This document shows positions 9,103 through 18,434 of a DNA stretch of 64,000 nucleotides, in pieces; within the stretch, counting starts at the first letter, position 1, and every line of letters begins with the position of its first letter. The position numbers and the translations under genes are program-made. The stretch comes from Chitinophagaceae bacterium (GTDB taxonomy: Bacteria; Bacteroidota; Bacteroidia; Chitinophagales; Chitinophagaceae). The notes under the pieces are model-generated. The model made no database searches, was not told where the DNA came from, and saw only the letters and a list, made by a program, of their open reading frames with translations. The stretch lies in contig JADKAJ010000006.1 of the NCBI GenBank assembly GCA_016719165.1, positions 62,001-126,000 on the forward strand, in the 5' to 3' direction.

Positions 9103-10767
9103 ATGGATAGAAGAGATTTTTTAACGGCCCGCAGACAACAAAAGCAACCCGAACCGGTTCAGCTTTTTCGTACCAATTCCGGTATTACTACATACACCGG
9201 GCAATGGACGGAACAGGAAATCGTACACCTGCTTAAACGAACAATGTTCGGTGCCAAAAAATCCGACGTAAATTATTTTAAGACCCGTAGCATGAGCCAG
9301 GCGGTGGATGAATTATTGACTCCAACAGCACCGCAACCTGCACCACCTGTCAAGGAATATGTCACTTCAACAACACCTGGCGTAAATGCAGATGGAAATA
9401 TTATCCAGGGAACTACATGGATAAACGATATCAACAGTGATGGTACAGTGCAAAGCCAGCGAAGGGGTTCCTATAAAAAATGGTGGACTGGTGTTATGAT
9501 CAACCAGGATAGAAGCATCAGGGAAAAACTGATCATGTTCTGGGTTGACCATTTTGGAAATGAAGCCACCGAAGTTGGTAATGCTAACTGGGTATACAAA
9601 CAACATGATCTTATCCGTCAATATGCACTGGGTAACTTTAAAAATCTTGTACGGGATATTACCAAAGATGTGGCAATGCTCCGCTACCTCAATGGTTATC
9701 TTAATAACAAGAATGCACCGGATGAAAACTATGCAAGGGAGTTATTTGAACTTTTCACCTTAGGTAAAGGTTCCGGCTCGCAATACACAGAAAATGATGT
9801 AAAGGAAGCTGCAAAAGTGCTGACCGGCTGGCAGATCAACGGCACTACCTATACTTCTGTTTTTAATATCAACCGTCATACCACTACTAATAAAATCTTT
9901 TCTTCCTTTTTTAATAATACCGTTATTACTGGAAGAACCGGTGCCACTGCCGGTGATCTTGAGCTGGATGATCTGTTAACCATGACTTTTGCACAGCAGG
10001 AAGTTGCCAGATTCTTAGTCAGAAAAATATATCGCTGGTTTGTTTATTATTCTATCGACAGTGCTACAGAAACAAATGTGATCATACCGCTGGCGGATAT
10101 TTTCAGGGCTAATAATTATGAGATAAAACCGGTGCTTTCCGCATTATTCAAAAGTGAACATTTTTATGATATGCTCAACAGGGGTTGCCTGATTAAAACT
10201 CCTGCTGACCAGGTAATAGGTTCTTTACGGGAAATGAATGTACAGTTCAGACCGGAGACTGAGTGGGATACAAATTATGGCTTGTGGAATACGTTCTACT
10301 CCTGGATGGTAAATATGGGACAAAACCCGCATGATCCGCCCAATGTATCAGGTATGCCAGCTTATTACCAGGAACCACTCTTTCATGAAATATGGATCAA
10401 TTCTGATTCATTGCCCAAAAGGAACCAGTTTACAGATATTATGATCAATACAGGCTATGCCCGAAATGGATTCCGGGTACAGTTCAATTGTGTTGCTTTT
10501 GCACAAACACTTTCTAATCCCGGTAACCCCAATGACCTGATTGACGAATCGCTGGCTATATTTTTCCGAAACGATTTATCGGCGCAGTCAAAGGGCCAGA
10601 TAAAAACGCAGATTCTTTTGACAGGTCAGCAATGGGATTATTATTGGACCAATGCATGGGCAGCTTATGAAGCAAATCCGACAACTGCCAATTTTAATAC
10701 AGTTAATACAAGATTGAAAGCATTGTTCCAGTACTTTTTTAATTTATCTGAATTCCAGTTAGCCTGA
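9103..10767 (+). CDS. DUF1800 domain-containing protein
   Basis: 554 residues. The DUF1800 family is recognised from HLLKRTMFGAKKSDVNYF near the N-terminus, an REKLIMFWVDHFGNE segment, and DENYARELFELFTLG with a following YTENDVKEAAKVLTGW. The N-terminus MDRRDFLTARR has a twin-arginine-like look but lacks a following hydrophobic stretch, so export is uncertain. DUF1800 genes are almost always followed by a DUF1501 gene, as here (29 bases downstream), and the pair is taken to act together at the cell surface; biochemical function is unknown. A weak TATCTTTA promoter-like element lies at 9060-9067. Confidence 0.88.
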   Translation: MDRRDFLTARRQQKQPEPVQLFRTNSGITTYTGQWTEQEIVHLLKRTMFGAKKSDVNYFKTRSMSQAVDELLTPTAPQPAPPVKEYVTSTTPGVNADGNIIQGTTWINDINSDGTVQSQRRGSYKKWWTGVMINQDRSIREKLIMFWVDHFGNEATEVGNANWVYKQHDLIRQYALGNFKNLVRDITKDVAMLRYLNGYLNNKNAPDENYARELFELFTLGKGSGSQYTENDVKEAAKVLTGWQINGTTYTSVFNINRHTTTNKIFSSFFNNTVITGRTGATAGDLELDDLLTMTFAQQEVARFLVRKIYRWFVYYSIDSATETNVIIPLADIFRANNYEIKPVLSALFKSEHFYDMLNRGCLIKTPADQVIGSLREMNVQFRPETEWDTNYGLWNTFYSWMVNMGQNPHDPPNVSGMPAYYQEPLFHEIWINSDSLPKRNQFTDIMINTGYARNGFRVQFNCVAFAQTLSNPGNPNDLIDESLAIFFRNDLSAQSKGQIKTQILLTGQQWDYYWTNAWAAYEANPTTANFNTVNTRLKALFQYFFNLSEFQLA

Positions 10768-10796
10768 ACATTCATTTTCATCTTTAATTATAGTAA

Positions 10797-12392
10797 ATGA
10801 AAAGAAGAGATTTTTTACTCAGCACATTACCTGCCGCAGCAATACTGCCCGAAGTGATAAACGGGTATTCTGTAAAGGCATTTAACAGTAATTCGCCGTT
10901 GGTACAGGCTTTACTACGTGGCACTACACTTACGGATCATGTGTTGGTGATTGTGCAGTTGTCGGGGGGTAATGACGGATTGAACATGGTGATACCCGTT
11001 GCAGATTATTCAAAATATTTTAATGCCAGGAGTAATGTGGCCATTCCTGAAAATAGTGTGCTGCCAATAGCAGGTGTTACGGGCACCGGTATTCATCCTG
11101 CCATGACCGGGTTGCAAACATTATTTACAGAGGGGAAAGCAAAAGTGATACAGGCAGTAGGGTATCCACAACCTAATTTTTCTCACTTCAGGGCTACAGA
11201 TATCTGGATGAGTGGGTCTAACAGTAACCAGGAAGTATACAGCGGATGGGCCGGGAGGTATTTAAATAATGAATATCCCAATTTCCCAACCGGCTATCCT
11301 AATACAGATATGCCGGATCCATTGGCTATTCAGATCGGCTCCACCACATCACTTACTTTGCAAGGCCCTACGGTGAATATGGGAATGAGTATAACAAACC
11401 CTACTAATTTTTATAATCTTATAAGCGGAACAACTGACCCCGTTCCCGATACACCGGCAGGAAAAGAACTTAAATTCATCCGCCAGGTTAATCAGCAAAC
11501 ACAAAAGTATTCAACTGTTATCCGTGCTGCAGCTAATGCAGTGCCGCAACAAAGTACTTATCCAGCCAACAATTCCCTGGCTGACCAGCTAAAGATCGTG
11601 GCCAGGTTGGTCAAAGGCGGTTTAAAGACAAGGGTGTATATGGTCAGCTTTGGCGGCTTCGATACACACTCTGTACAGGTTAATGCAGCGGATACCACCA
11701 CAGGTACACATGCTACTTTGTTAGGGCGGGTATCTGCCGCTATCAAAGCATTCCAGGATGATTTGAAATTCTTAGGCGTAGAGGAAAGGGTGGTAGGTAT
11801 GACATTCAGTGAATTTGGCAGAAGAATAAAATCCAACTCAAGTACGGGTACTGATCATGGTGCTGCAGCCCCTATGTTTTTATTCGGCAGCCCGGTAGAG
11901 GCCGGTATGTTGGGTGTAAACCCCACTATACCTGCCAATGCAACAGTGAATGATAATATACCGATGCAGTATGATTTCAGAAGTATATATGCCACCTTAT
12001 TGGAAAAATGGTTTTGCCTGGACAAAACGGTAGTGGATTCATTGTTCCCTCCTAATATCAATAATCAATTACAAAGCCTGCCATTGATAAAGGCCGGCGC
12101 CTGTTCCGGTATCACTCCGCCACCACCACAGCCAACCGATCTTACAATTATCAACTACCCGAATCCATTTACCAGCAGTACTACAATTAAGTTTACCACG
12201 GACGGTGGTCATACATTTATCCAGATCATCGATACACTGGGTCGTGTACTGAAAGTATTAGTGGACAGAGAATATACTGCGGGTACTTATACAACTGAAT
12301 TCAATAGTGAAGGATTACCAACAGGTATCTATTATGCCCGTTTTCAGAATGGGATGAACCAGCAGGTAAGAGCAATGATGAAAGTGAGATAA
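10797..12392 (+). CDS. DUF1501 domain-containing protein with T9SS sorting domain
   Basis: 531 residues. An N-terminal MKRRDFLLSTLPAAAILPEV twin-arginine-type leader is followed by a DUF1501 (sulfatase-fold-like) domain: LVIVQLSGGNDGLNMVIP, NFSHFRATDIWMSG, SFGGFDTHS, FSEFGRRIKSN and TDHGAAAPMFLFG are all family hallmarks. The last 80 residues (IINYPNPFTSSTTIKF ... GRVLKVLVD ... GIYYARFQ) are a type A T9SS C-terminal sorting domain, so the protein is probably delivered to the surface by T9SS. It is cotranscribed with the upstream DUF1800 gene (29-base gap). Substrate unknown. Confidence 0.9.
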   Translation: MKRRDFLLSTLPAAAILPEVINGYSVKAFNSNSPLVQALLRGTTLTDHVLVIVQLSGGNDGLNMVIPVADYSKYFNARSNVAIPENSVLPIAGVTGTGIHPAMTGLQTLFTEGKAKVIQAVGYPQPNFSHFRATDIWMSGSNSNQEVYSGWAGRYLNNEYPNFPTGYPNTDMPDPLAIQIGSTTSLTLQGPTVNMGMSITNPTNFYNLISGTTDPVPDTPAGKELKFIRQVNQQTQKYSTVIRAAANAVPQQSTYPANNSLADQLKIVARLVKGGLKTRVYMVSFGGFDTHSVQVNAADTTTGTHATLLGRVSAAIKAFQDDLKFLGVEERVVGMTFSEFGRRIKSNSSTGTDHGAAAPMFLFGSPVEAGMLGVNPTIPANATVNDNIPMQYDFRSIYATLLEKWFCLDKTVVDSLFPPNINNQLQSLPLIKAGACSGITPPPPQPTDLTIINYPNPFTSSTTIKFTTDGGHTFIQIIDTLGRVLKVLVDREYTAGTYTTEFNSEGLPTGIYYARFQNGMNQQVRAMMKVR

Positions 12393-12413
12393 GAAGTAAA
12401 CTGAAAAAGCAAT

Positions 12414-12443
12414 GCCCGGTAATTTATTTAACCGGGCTTTTTT
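12414..12443. terminator. Bidirectional hairpin terminator
   Basis: GCCCGGT (12414-12420) and ACCGGGC (12431-12437), followed by T6 on the plus strand. It serves the DUF1501 gene and, with a TTGCTTTTTC tail on the other strand, plausibly also the convergent cytochrome gene. Confidence 0.8.
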
Positions 12444-12453
12444 GTGGATATTG

Positions 12454-13053
12454 TTAATCACTCTGCCGGTGCCCTGCATTCACCCAATCAGTAATTTTCT
12501 GCTTATCAACATTCGTCAACGGACTATTGGGCGCAGCAGGCATAAAGGATGGATTGCCATCAACAGCCCTTGCTTTAATTCTGTCCCAACTGCTTACTAT
12601 ACTTGCATCTGTATCAAAATTCTTACTGCCATTCACAGCTCCATTCAAATGACAGGGGCCACAATACCCATTGATGATTTGTTTTACCAATGCATACTTA
12701 GGTCCATAATTCAGTATGGTAATTTGTGCGGTATCTGTACATCCGTTCTGATTCTTAACGGTGATAACATAATTGCCGGGCGCCAGGTTGGTAAAACCGG
12801 GTGAAGCCTGGTAAACACCGCTGTTTAGTTGGTAACTGATGGTATCGCCTATGGGAAAAGTTATAGCGATTGTGCCGTTATTGGAACTACCGATTGCCTC
12901 TGTTTTAAAATATTGTACATCATAACTCACACCCAGGCAAGGATCGGGTATGGGAGTGTCTTTTTTGCTGCAGCCTAGCATAGCGGTTGAGATCAATACT
13001 ATTGCAAAGAGTGCATTGGAGGATGAACGCATGGATCGGGTGTTGATAGTCAT
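12454..13053 (-). CDS. Lipoprotein with SprB-like repeat and C-terminal c-type heme motif
   Basis: 199 residues (a start at MRSSSNA, residue 7, is also possible). A lipobox with Cys28 (TAMLGC) predicts a lipoprotein. Residues about 58-113 (NGTIAITFPIGDTISYQLN ... GFTNLAPGNYVITVKNQNGC) look like a SprB/PKD-type adhesin repeat. Residues about 118-195 are a small cytochrome c-like domain with CGPCH at 131-135 and a candidate Met axial ligand at 171 (FMPAAP), ending in a KITDWVNAG helix as in Bacteroidota planctomycete-type cytochromes. Likely a membrane-attached electron-transfer protein; partner unknown. It is convergent with DUF1501 and divergent from the TonB receptor. Confidence 0.75.
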   Translation of the reverse strand: MTINTRSMRSSSNALFAIVLISTAMLGCSKKDTPIPDPCLGVSYDVQYFKTEAIGSSNNGTIAITFPIGDTISYQLNSGVYQASPGFTNLAPGNYVITVKNQNGCTDTAQITILNYGPKYALVKQIINGYCGPCHLNGAVNGSKNFDTDASIVSSWDRIKARAVDGNPSFMPAAPNSPLTNVDKQKITDWVNAGHRQSD

Positions 13054-13163
13054 TAAATGTAAAAATTTTATCCGGCATAAAGAAGAATTTTAGGCCATGA
13101 ACCGGGTTTATAGGACTTTAAGTTCGTTTTAAAGATTAGTGGGCCCGGGCTTATAAAATTAAA

Positions 13164-13195
13164 TTTGTATGAAACGATGTTGCATTTTATATTTG
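13164..13195 (+). promoter_or_regulatory. Bacteroidota-type promoter of the TonB receptor gene
   Basis: TTTG (13164-13167), 20 bases, then TATATTTG (13188-13195), matching the -33/-7 consensus TTTG-N19/20-TAnnTTTG. The start codon is at 13219. Confidence 0.75.
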
Positions 13196-13209
13196 CAACA
13201 TTGTTACAA
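13177..13209. promoter_or_regulatory. Candidate Fur/Zur-family operator over the -7 element
   Basis: Two overlapping palindromes: ATGTTGCA (13177-13184), 9 bases, TGCAACAT (13194-13201); and TTGCAACATTGTTACAA (13193-13209; 8-base arms around one central base, one mismatch). Both cover or abut the -7 box of the TonB receptor promoter. The sequence shows the symmetry; assignment to a metal-responsive Fur/Zur-family repressor is inference from the downstream receptor gene. Confidence 0.5.
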
Positions 13210-13218
13210 TAAAACAGT

Positions 13219-15666
13219 ATGCAAAAATCAGCAATCCTCTTGTTGGCATTCCTGTGGGTACAGGTACAGGTAAATGCCGGTGATTACTTTTCAATCAATC
13301 AAAGTAATCGTATACGTAGTACAAATATAAAAGCCACTATAAGCGGAAAAGTAGTAGATGTAAAAACAGGCGAAGCATTACCAGGGGCTTATGTATATTT
13401 TATAGATGATAAGATTGGAACGGTAGCTGATGCACAGGGAAAGTATATACTGACTAACATTCCGCTTGGTCACCATGTAATAGAAATTTCCCATACCGGT
13501 TACAGTAGTTTAGTTGAGCATATTGAGATAAATGCCAATATGGAGAGGGATTTTGCTTTATCTCCTGTAATCGTAGAGAACCAGGGGGTGATAGTTACAG
13601 GTATTTCCGGCGCTACCAGTATAAGAAATGTACCCGTACCCATTACTTCTATCCGAAAATCAACTTTATTACAAACACCTTCTTCCAACATCATTGATGC
13701 GCTGAGCCATGTACCCGGAGTTTCGCAATTATCTACCGGTCCTGCCATTTCCAAGCCAATTATCCGTGGCCTTGGGGCTAACCGGGTGGTTACTATCAAT
13801 GATGGAGTAAGACAGGAAGGACAGCAGTGGGGTGATGAACACGGAATTGAAATAGATGAGATGAGTGTGGCAAAGGTTGAAATATTAAAAGGTCCTGCAT
13901 CATTAATGTATGGCAGTGATGCATTGGCCGGTGTTGTGAACTTTATTTCCAATGTTCCTGTTGCGGAAGGGACTATAAAAGGTAACCTGTTAACCAATTA
14001 TCAATCGAATAATGGTTTATTTGGAGCCAATGGTAATATAGCCGGGAATACAAATGGATTTAACTGGAATGTGTATGGGACTTATAAATCAGCCGGTGAT
14101 TACCGGAATAAATATGATGGCAAAGTACTCAACTCAAGGTTTAATGAAAGGAACTTCGGAGGGTATGCAGGAATAAATAAAAGCTGGGGCTATAGTCATG
14201 TTATTTTCAGCCGGTTTGATCAGCGGGTTGGATTAGTGGAAGGGGACAGGGATGATGCCACCGGTCAGTTTCTTTTATATGCCGGTACTCCCTTTGAACG
14301 AATTGCTGCAAAGCAGGACCTTGATTCCCGGGATCTGTTTGTTCCGCAACAAAGAGTGCAGCATACGAAAATTGTAAGTGATAACAATTTCGCCATCAAA
14401 AATGGCCGTTTAAAAGCAAATATTGCTTTTCAGAATAACCAGCGTAAGGAATTTGGCAACCCGGAAGATCCTGCCGAACAAGAATTATTCTTTGATCTGA
14501 AAACGATCAGCTACAGCTTACAATGGCAATTTCAGGAAATGAATGAATGGCACACTACCATTGGTATAAATGGAATGCGTCAATCAAACCAGAATAAAGG
14601 TGCAGAAGTACTGATACCGGAATATAATTTGTTTGATATCGGAGGATTTGTTTTTATGCAACGGTTTTTCAAAATGGGGACAGTAAGCGGAGGTATCAGG
14701 TTTGACAACCGTTCCGTCGATTCGAAGGAATTTTTTGATGGGCCGGATCCAAAGTTTACTGCGTTTACAAGAAGTTTTTCAAATGTATCGGGTAGTATCG
14801 GAGTCAGTTATGAGCCAACAGAGTTAGTAACTGTAAAAGCTAATATCGCAAGAGGGTTCCGGGCCCCGTCACTGGCAGAGTTAGCCAGTAATGGTACCCA
14901 TGAAGGAACCAACCGGTATGAGTATGGGGTGCAGGATCTGAAATCGGAAACCAGTCTGCAATTAGATGGTGGTATAGACCTTAATTACGAACATTTCAGT
15001 TTCGGCCTGGCTGCTTTCTATAACCGGATCAATGATTTTATTTTCTATCAGAAACTGGAATCTGTTTTTGGGGGAGATTCATTGGTAAATGTGGATGGAG
15101 AGGATATTATGGCATTTGTATTTAATCAGCATAATGCTAAACTCTCCGGGCTTGAATTATTCATTGATATCCATCCGCATCCATTGCACTGGTTGCATTT
15201 TAAAAACAGTTTTTCTTTTGTAAGAGGTCGTTTTGATAACCGGTTGGACGGGGATCGCATTGGCAGCGACAATATCCCGCTTATGCCGGCACCAAGATGG
15301 AATGGGGAGTTACGGGCAGATTTTAAAAAGGCGGGTAATGGTTTCAGGAACCTGTATATAAGAGTTGAGGCCGATAAGACTTTTGAGCAGGATAAGTTTT
15401 TTACCGGTTATGATACGGAAACAGGAACTAATGGCTATCTATTGATCAATGCAGGAATCGGGGCTGATATTGTCAACAATAAAAAGAAAGCACTGTTCAG
15501 TTTACATTTAGGAGTAATGAATATTGGTGATGTGGCCTGGCAAAATCACCTGAGCCGCTTAAAATACGCTGCAACCAATATGTTGACAGGAAGAACCGGT
15601 GTCTTCAATACCGGTCGTAATTTTTCTGTCAAACTAAATGTGCCACTGGAGTTTAGTAAAAAGTGA
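13219..15666 (+). CDS. TonB-dependent outer-membrane receptor (putative metal/siderophore uptake)
   Basis: 815 residues with a signal peptide. Residues about 38-120 are a carboxypeptidase-D-like regulatory domain (ISGKVVDVKTGEALPGAYV), then the plug (about 125-240: IIDALSHVPGVSQL, PIIRGLGANRVVTINDGV, VEILKGPASLMYGSDALAGVVNF) and a beta barrel closing at the C-terminus (SVKLNVPLEF). It transports a ligand across the outer membrane using TonB energy. The barrel contains a His-rich stretch (FIDIHPHPLHWLHF), compatible with metal handling. It is not a SusC (too short, no SusD partner). Together with the operator-like palindrome on its promoter, metal uptake, possibly zinc, is a reasonable inference; the ligand is not provable from sequence. 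Confidence 0.88.
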   Translation: MQKSAILLLAFLWVQVQVNAGDYFSINQSNRIRSTNIKATISGKVVDVKTGEALPGAYVYFIDDKIGTVADAQGKYILTNIPLGHHVIEISHTGYSSLVEHIEINANMERDFALSPVIVENQGVIVTGISGATSIRNVPVPITSIRKSTLLQTPSSNIIDALSHVPGVSQLSTGPAISKPIIRGLGANRVVTINDGVRQEGQQWGDEHGIEIDEMSVAKVEILKGPASLMYGSDALAGVVNFISNVPVAEGTIKGNLLTNYQSNNGLFGANGNIAGNTNGFNWNVYGTYKSAGDYRNKYDGKVLNSRFNERNFGGYAGINKSWGYSHVIFSRFDQRVGLVEGDRDDATGQFLLYAGTPFERIAAKQDLDSRDLFVPQQRVQHTKIVSDNNFAIKNGRLKANIAFQNNQRKEFGNPEDPAEQELFFDLKTISYSLQWQFQEMNEWHTTIGINGMRQSNQNKGAEVLIPEYNLFDIGGFVFMQRFFKMGTVSGGIRFDNRSVDSKEFFDGPDPKFTAFTRSFSNVSGSIGVSYEPTELVTVKANIARGFRAPSLAELASNGTHEGTNRYEYGVQDLKSETSLQLDGGIDLNYEHFSFGLAAFYNRINDFIFYQKLESVFGGDSLVNVDGEDIMAFVFNQHNAKLSGLELFIDIHPHPLHWLHFKNSFSFVRGRFDNRLDGDRIGSDNIPLMPAPRWNGELRADFKKAGNGFRNLYIRVEADKTFEQDKFFTGYDTETGTNGYLLINAGIGADIVNNKKKALFSLHLGVMNIGDVAWQNHLSRLKYAATNMLTGRTGVFNTGRNFSVKLNVPLEFSKK

Positions 15667-15693
15667 TGGTGCTGGTATTATATTAATTCAGAA

Positions 15694-15831
15694 GCTGTCT
15701 CCAAAGCCTTAATCATTGTTATATTGAGCATTGTCGAACTATAACAATGATTGGCAAACAAATTTGTACGCATTTCGATATCCCGATAGCTATCGGGACA
15801 ATGTGACAAATTTGTTTGCTTTTGAGACAGC
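15694..15831. mobile_element. MITE-like nested inverted-repeat element
   Basis: Ends are near-perfect inverted repeats: GCTGTCTCCAAAGC (15694-15707) and GCTTTTGAGACAGC (15818-15831), 13 of 14 matching. Inside are two further hairpins: AATCATTGTTATA/TATAACAATGATT (15711-15723 / 15740-15752) and GCAAACAAATTTGT/ACAAATTTGTTTGC (15754-15767 / 15806-15819) enclosing the perfect palindrome TCCCGATAGCTATCGGGA (15781-15798). It carries no transposase. About 138 bp, immediately upstream of the DUF2721 gene. Confidence 0.65.
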
Positions 15832-15860
15832 CTTTTCTTTTTTATGCAGACATTTGTTGT

Positions 15861-16319
15861 ATGGAAATTACGTTTACCACCCCCGCATTATTATTTCCGG
15901 CAATCTCTTTGTTATTGCTGGCATATACGAACCGCTTTCTTGCACTGGCAAGCCTGGTGAGAAAACTACATGATGAATATGGAAAAGGAAAAGAGAATCA
16001 TATTGTGATACAGCAGATTCACAGCTTGCGCTACCGGTTGCGGCTGGTACGTTATATGCAAACTTTAGGAGTGTTTAGTTTTGTTTGTGCTGTTATCACT
16101 ATGTACAGCATTTACAGCCAGTGGATGGAAGTGTCAAGGTATATCTTTGCAATAGGATTATTGAGTTTGCTGGTATCACTCATCATCTCATTGGTGGAGA
16201 TTACGCAGAGCACCAAGGCCCTGGAACTGGAACTCAGTGATATAGAAGAACCTGAAAAGTTTAAGTTTCTTACCGATCTGTGGGCTGGAAAAGAAAAGAA
16301 AAAGGACGAGAATAAATAA
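15861..16319 (+). CDS. DUF2721 family membrane protein
   Basis: 152 residues from the ATG at 15861 (MEITFTTPALLFPAISLLLLAYTNRF); a longer in-frame reading begins inside the adjacent repeat element and is less likely. There are three hydrophobic segments (about residues 7-22, 70-90, 100-125) separated by a basic loop with LVRKLHDEYGKGKENHIVIQQI, the pattern of DUF2721 proteins. The C-terminus is charged and cytosolic (KEKKKDENK). Function unknown. Its stop codon directly abuts that of the convergent rhodanese gene (16319/16320), so there is no space for an intergenic terminator. Confidence 0.8.
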   Translation: MEITFTTPALLFPAISLLLLAYTNRFLALASLVRKLHDEYGKGKENHIVIQQIHSLRYRLRLVRYMQTLGVFSFVCAVITMYSIYSQWMEVSRYIFAIGLLSLLVSLIISLVEITQSTKALELELSDIEEPEKFKFLTDLWAGKEKKKDENK

Positions 16320-16631
16320 TTACAGACTTTCATAAACTTTCAGCACCCGTTGCCAGTTTCCTCCATCATACACATCTTTGATGCCATTTTGTTTTAGCAA
16401 CGTGTATGCTTTTTTACTTCTGTCACCGGTAGAGCAACATACTACTACCGGCTTATTCAGCTGTTTGATTCTTCCTATGCTTACGGAAATTCTGTCAACC
16501 GGTATATTAAGAGAGCCGGGGATCCTGCCCCTGTCATATTCATTGGCAGTCCTTACATCAATGACTACGCCACCCTGTTGAAGTGCTTTTTTAATACCAC
16601 CGCCCGATCCGAATAGCGATAAAAATCCCAT
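16320..16631 (-). CDS. Single-domain rhodanese-like protein
   Basis: 103 residues forming one rhodanese domain. DVRTANEYDRGRIPGSLNIP is the family CH2A-type motif, and VVVCCSTGDRSKKAYTLL carries the active-site loop C-x4-R (CSTGDR), so sulfurtransferase activity is plausible. A short hydrophobic N-terminus (MGFLSLFGSGGG) does not look like a clear signal peptide. It follows the ABC exporter gene by 6 bases and is probably cotranscribed with it. Physiological sulfur acceptor unknown. Confidence 0.9.
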   Translation of the reverse strand: MGFLSLFGSGGGIKKALQQGGVVIDVRTANEYDRGRIPGSLNIPVDRISVSIGRIKQLNKPVVVCCSTGDRSKKAYTLLKQNGIKDVYDGGNWQRVLKVYESL

Positions 16632-16637
16632 AGTTAT

Positions 16638-18434
16638 TTATTTAGCAAGTGCAATCCTGTTTTTCCGTTCACCGATCTGCTGCCGCCACATCGCAAAATA
16701 TAATCCTTTTTCTTCCAGCAGTTTTTCATGATTACCCGTTTCAACTACATCGCCTTTCTCCAGCACATAGATCCTGTCGGCATGCATAATGGTAGAAAGC
16801 CGGTGGGCAATCAGGATGGTGATCTGTTTGCCTTCTTTAGAAATATCACGGATGGTATCAGTGATCTCTTCTTCTGTTAACGAATCGAGTGCAGAAGTGG
16901 CTTCATCAAATAATAATAATTTGGGCATGCGTAATAATGCCCTTGCAATGGACAACCGTTGTTTTTCACCACCTGATAATTTAAGGCCTCCTTCCCCGAT
17001 CATGGTATCAAGGCCGTTTTCAGCCCTGGTCAGCAGGTTCTGGCAGGCAGCTTTTTCCAGTACACTTTGTAATTCATCATCAGTGGCAGCCGGATTTACA
17101 AATAGAAGGTTTTCCTTTATGCTTCCTGAAAACAATTGTGTATCCTGGGTGACGAAACCAATCTGGTTACGGAGGTCTTCAAAATCAATATTATTTTCAT
17201 CCATACCGTTATATAATATCTTTCCTTCCTGCGGGCGGTATAAACCCACTAATAATTTCATTAAGGTCGTTTTACCAGAACCAGAAGGACCGACAAAAGC
17301 AATGGTTTCCCCCGTTCTGACTTTAAAACTTATATCATTGATAGCCTTATGCGAAGCAGTATGATGTTTAAAAGCCACATGGTCAAATTCCAGCGTTTCA
17401 ATCTGTCCGAGATGTTTAGGATTAGGTGCCTGTGGTTCGGGTGCCTTTTTCATCAGGTTGCCAAAATTCTCCAGTGAGGCCTGTGCTTCCCGGTAGGTAA
17501 GAATGATATTACCGATTTCCTGCAGGGGACCAAATACAAAAAAGGAAAATATTTGCATGGTGACTAACTGCCCTGCATCCATTTTTTCTTTGAAGATGAG
17601 CCAGAGCAGCATAAACAAGATTACCTGCCTCAGCGTATTTACAAAAGTTCCCTGTATAAAACTGATACTGCGGATCCGTTTTACTTTTGTCAATTCTAAC
17701 CCCAGTATTTTAAAAGTATTTTTATTCAGCCTTGATACTTCCTGTTGTGTAAGTCCGAGGCTTTTTACCAATTCTATATTGCGCAGTGATTCCGTAGTTG
17801 CCCCGGCCAGCGCAGTGGTCTGTCCAACAATCTTCTTCTGGATGGTCTTAACTTTTTTACTGAGTAAGTTGGAAATAATCGTAAGGAGAAATATCCCTCC
17901 AAAATAGATAAAAGGTAAACTTGGATGAATAGTCGTAGCGTAAACGGCTACAAAAAGGATCCCGATTATAACCGGGAAAAGTATATTAATGAAAGAAGCC
18001 ACAAATTTTTCTGTATCGATCCTTACTTTTTGTAAAACACTCAATGTCTCACCGCTTCTGGCATCTTCAAATTCCTGGTAAGGAAGTTTCATGGCATGCT
18101 GCAGCCCCTGTGTAAAAACAGTAGCACCAAATTTTTGGGTGATAAGATTCAAAAAATAATCCTGGAAAGCTTTGGCAATGCGGCTGATCATAGCAACGGA
18201 GATGGATGCTATAAGTAATGCCGCCACTCCGTAATGCGGATTTTCTTTGAAAGACCAGAAAAACCGCTCCGGGTCGTATTCATTTTTATTATTGACGTAG
18301 TGATTAGCCAGGTTGACCAGCTTTCCAAAAATGATCGGGTCAACCAGTGAAAAGCCGATATTGATAGCTGCCAGCAAAAGAACCAATGCCACCAGCCATT
18401 TATAAGGTTTCAGGTATTTAAATAAGATCTTCAT
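16638..18434 (-). CDS. ABC exporter, fused membrane and ATPase domains (MsbA/LmrA type)
   Basis: 598 residues. The N-terminal about 330 residues are a six-helix ABC transporter membrane domain (MKILFKYLKPYKWLVALVLLL; AGATTESLRNIELVKSLG is the coupling region). The C-terminal ATPase has Walker A GPSGSGKTT near residue 380, signature LSGGEKQR near 485, Walker B LLLFDEATSALD near 505 and an H-loop in LIAHRLSTI. It probably works as a homodimer exporting lipid, drug or peptide; the substrate is not readable from sequence. The rhodanese gene follows after 6 bases. Confidence 0.93.
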   Translation of the reverse strand: MKILFKYLKPYKWLVALVLLLAAINIGFSLVDPIIFGKLVNLANHYVNNKNEYDPERFFWSFKENPHYGVAALLIASISVAMISRIAKAFQDYFLNLITQKFGATVFTQGLQHAMKLPYQEFEDARSGETLSVLQKVRIDTEKFVASFINILFPVIIGILFVAVYATTIHPSLPFIYFGGIFLLTIISNLLSKKVKTIQKKIVGQTTALAGATTESLRNIELVKSLGLTQQEVSRLNKNTFKILGLELTKVKRIRSISFIQGTFVNTLRQVILFMLLWLIFKEKMDAGQLVTMQIFSFFVFGPLQEIGNIILTYREAQASLENFGNLMKKAPEPQAPNPKHLGQIETLEFDHVAFKHHTASHKAINDISFKVRTGETIAFVGPSGSGKTTLMKLLVGLYRPQEGKILYNGMDENNIDFEDLRNQIGFVTQDTQLFSGSIKENLLFVNPAATDDELQSVLEKAACQNLLTRAENGLDTMIGEGGLKLSGGEKQRLSIARALLRMPKLLLFDEATSALDSLTEEEITDTIRDISKEGKQITILIAHRLSTIMHADRIYVLEKGDVVETGNHEKLLEEKGLYFAMWRQQIGERKNRIALAK

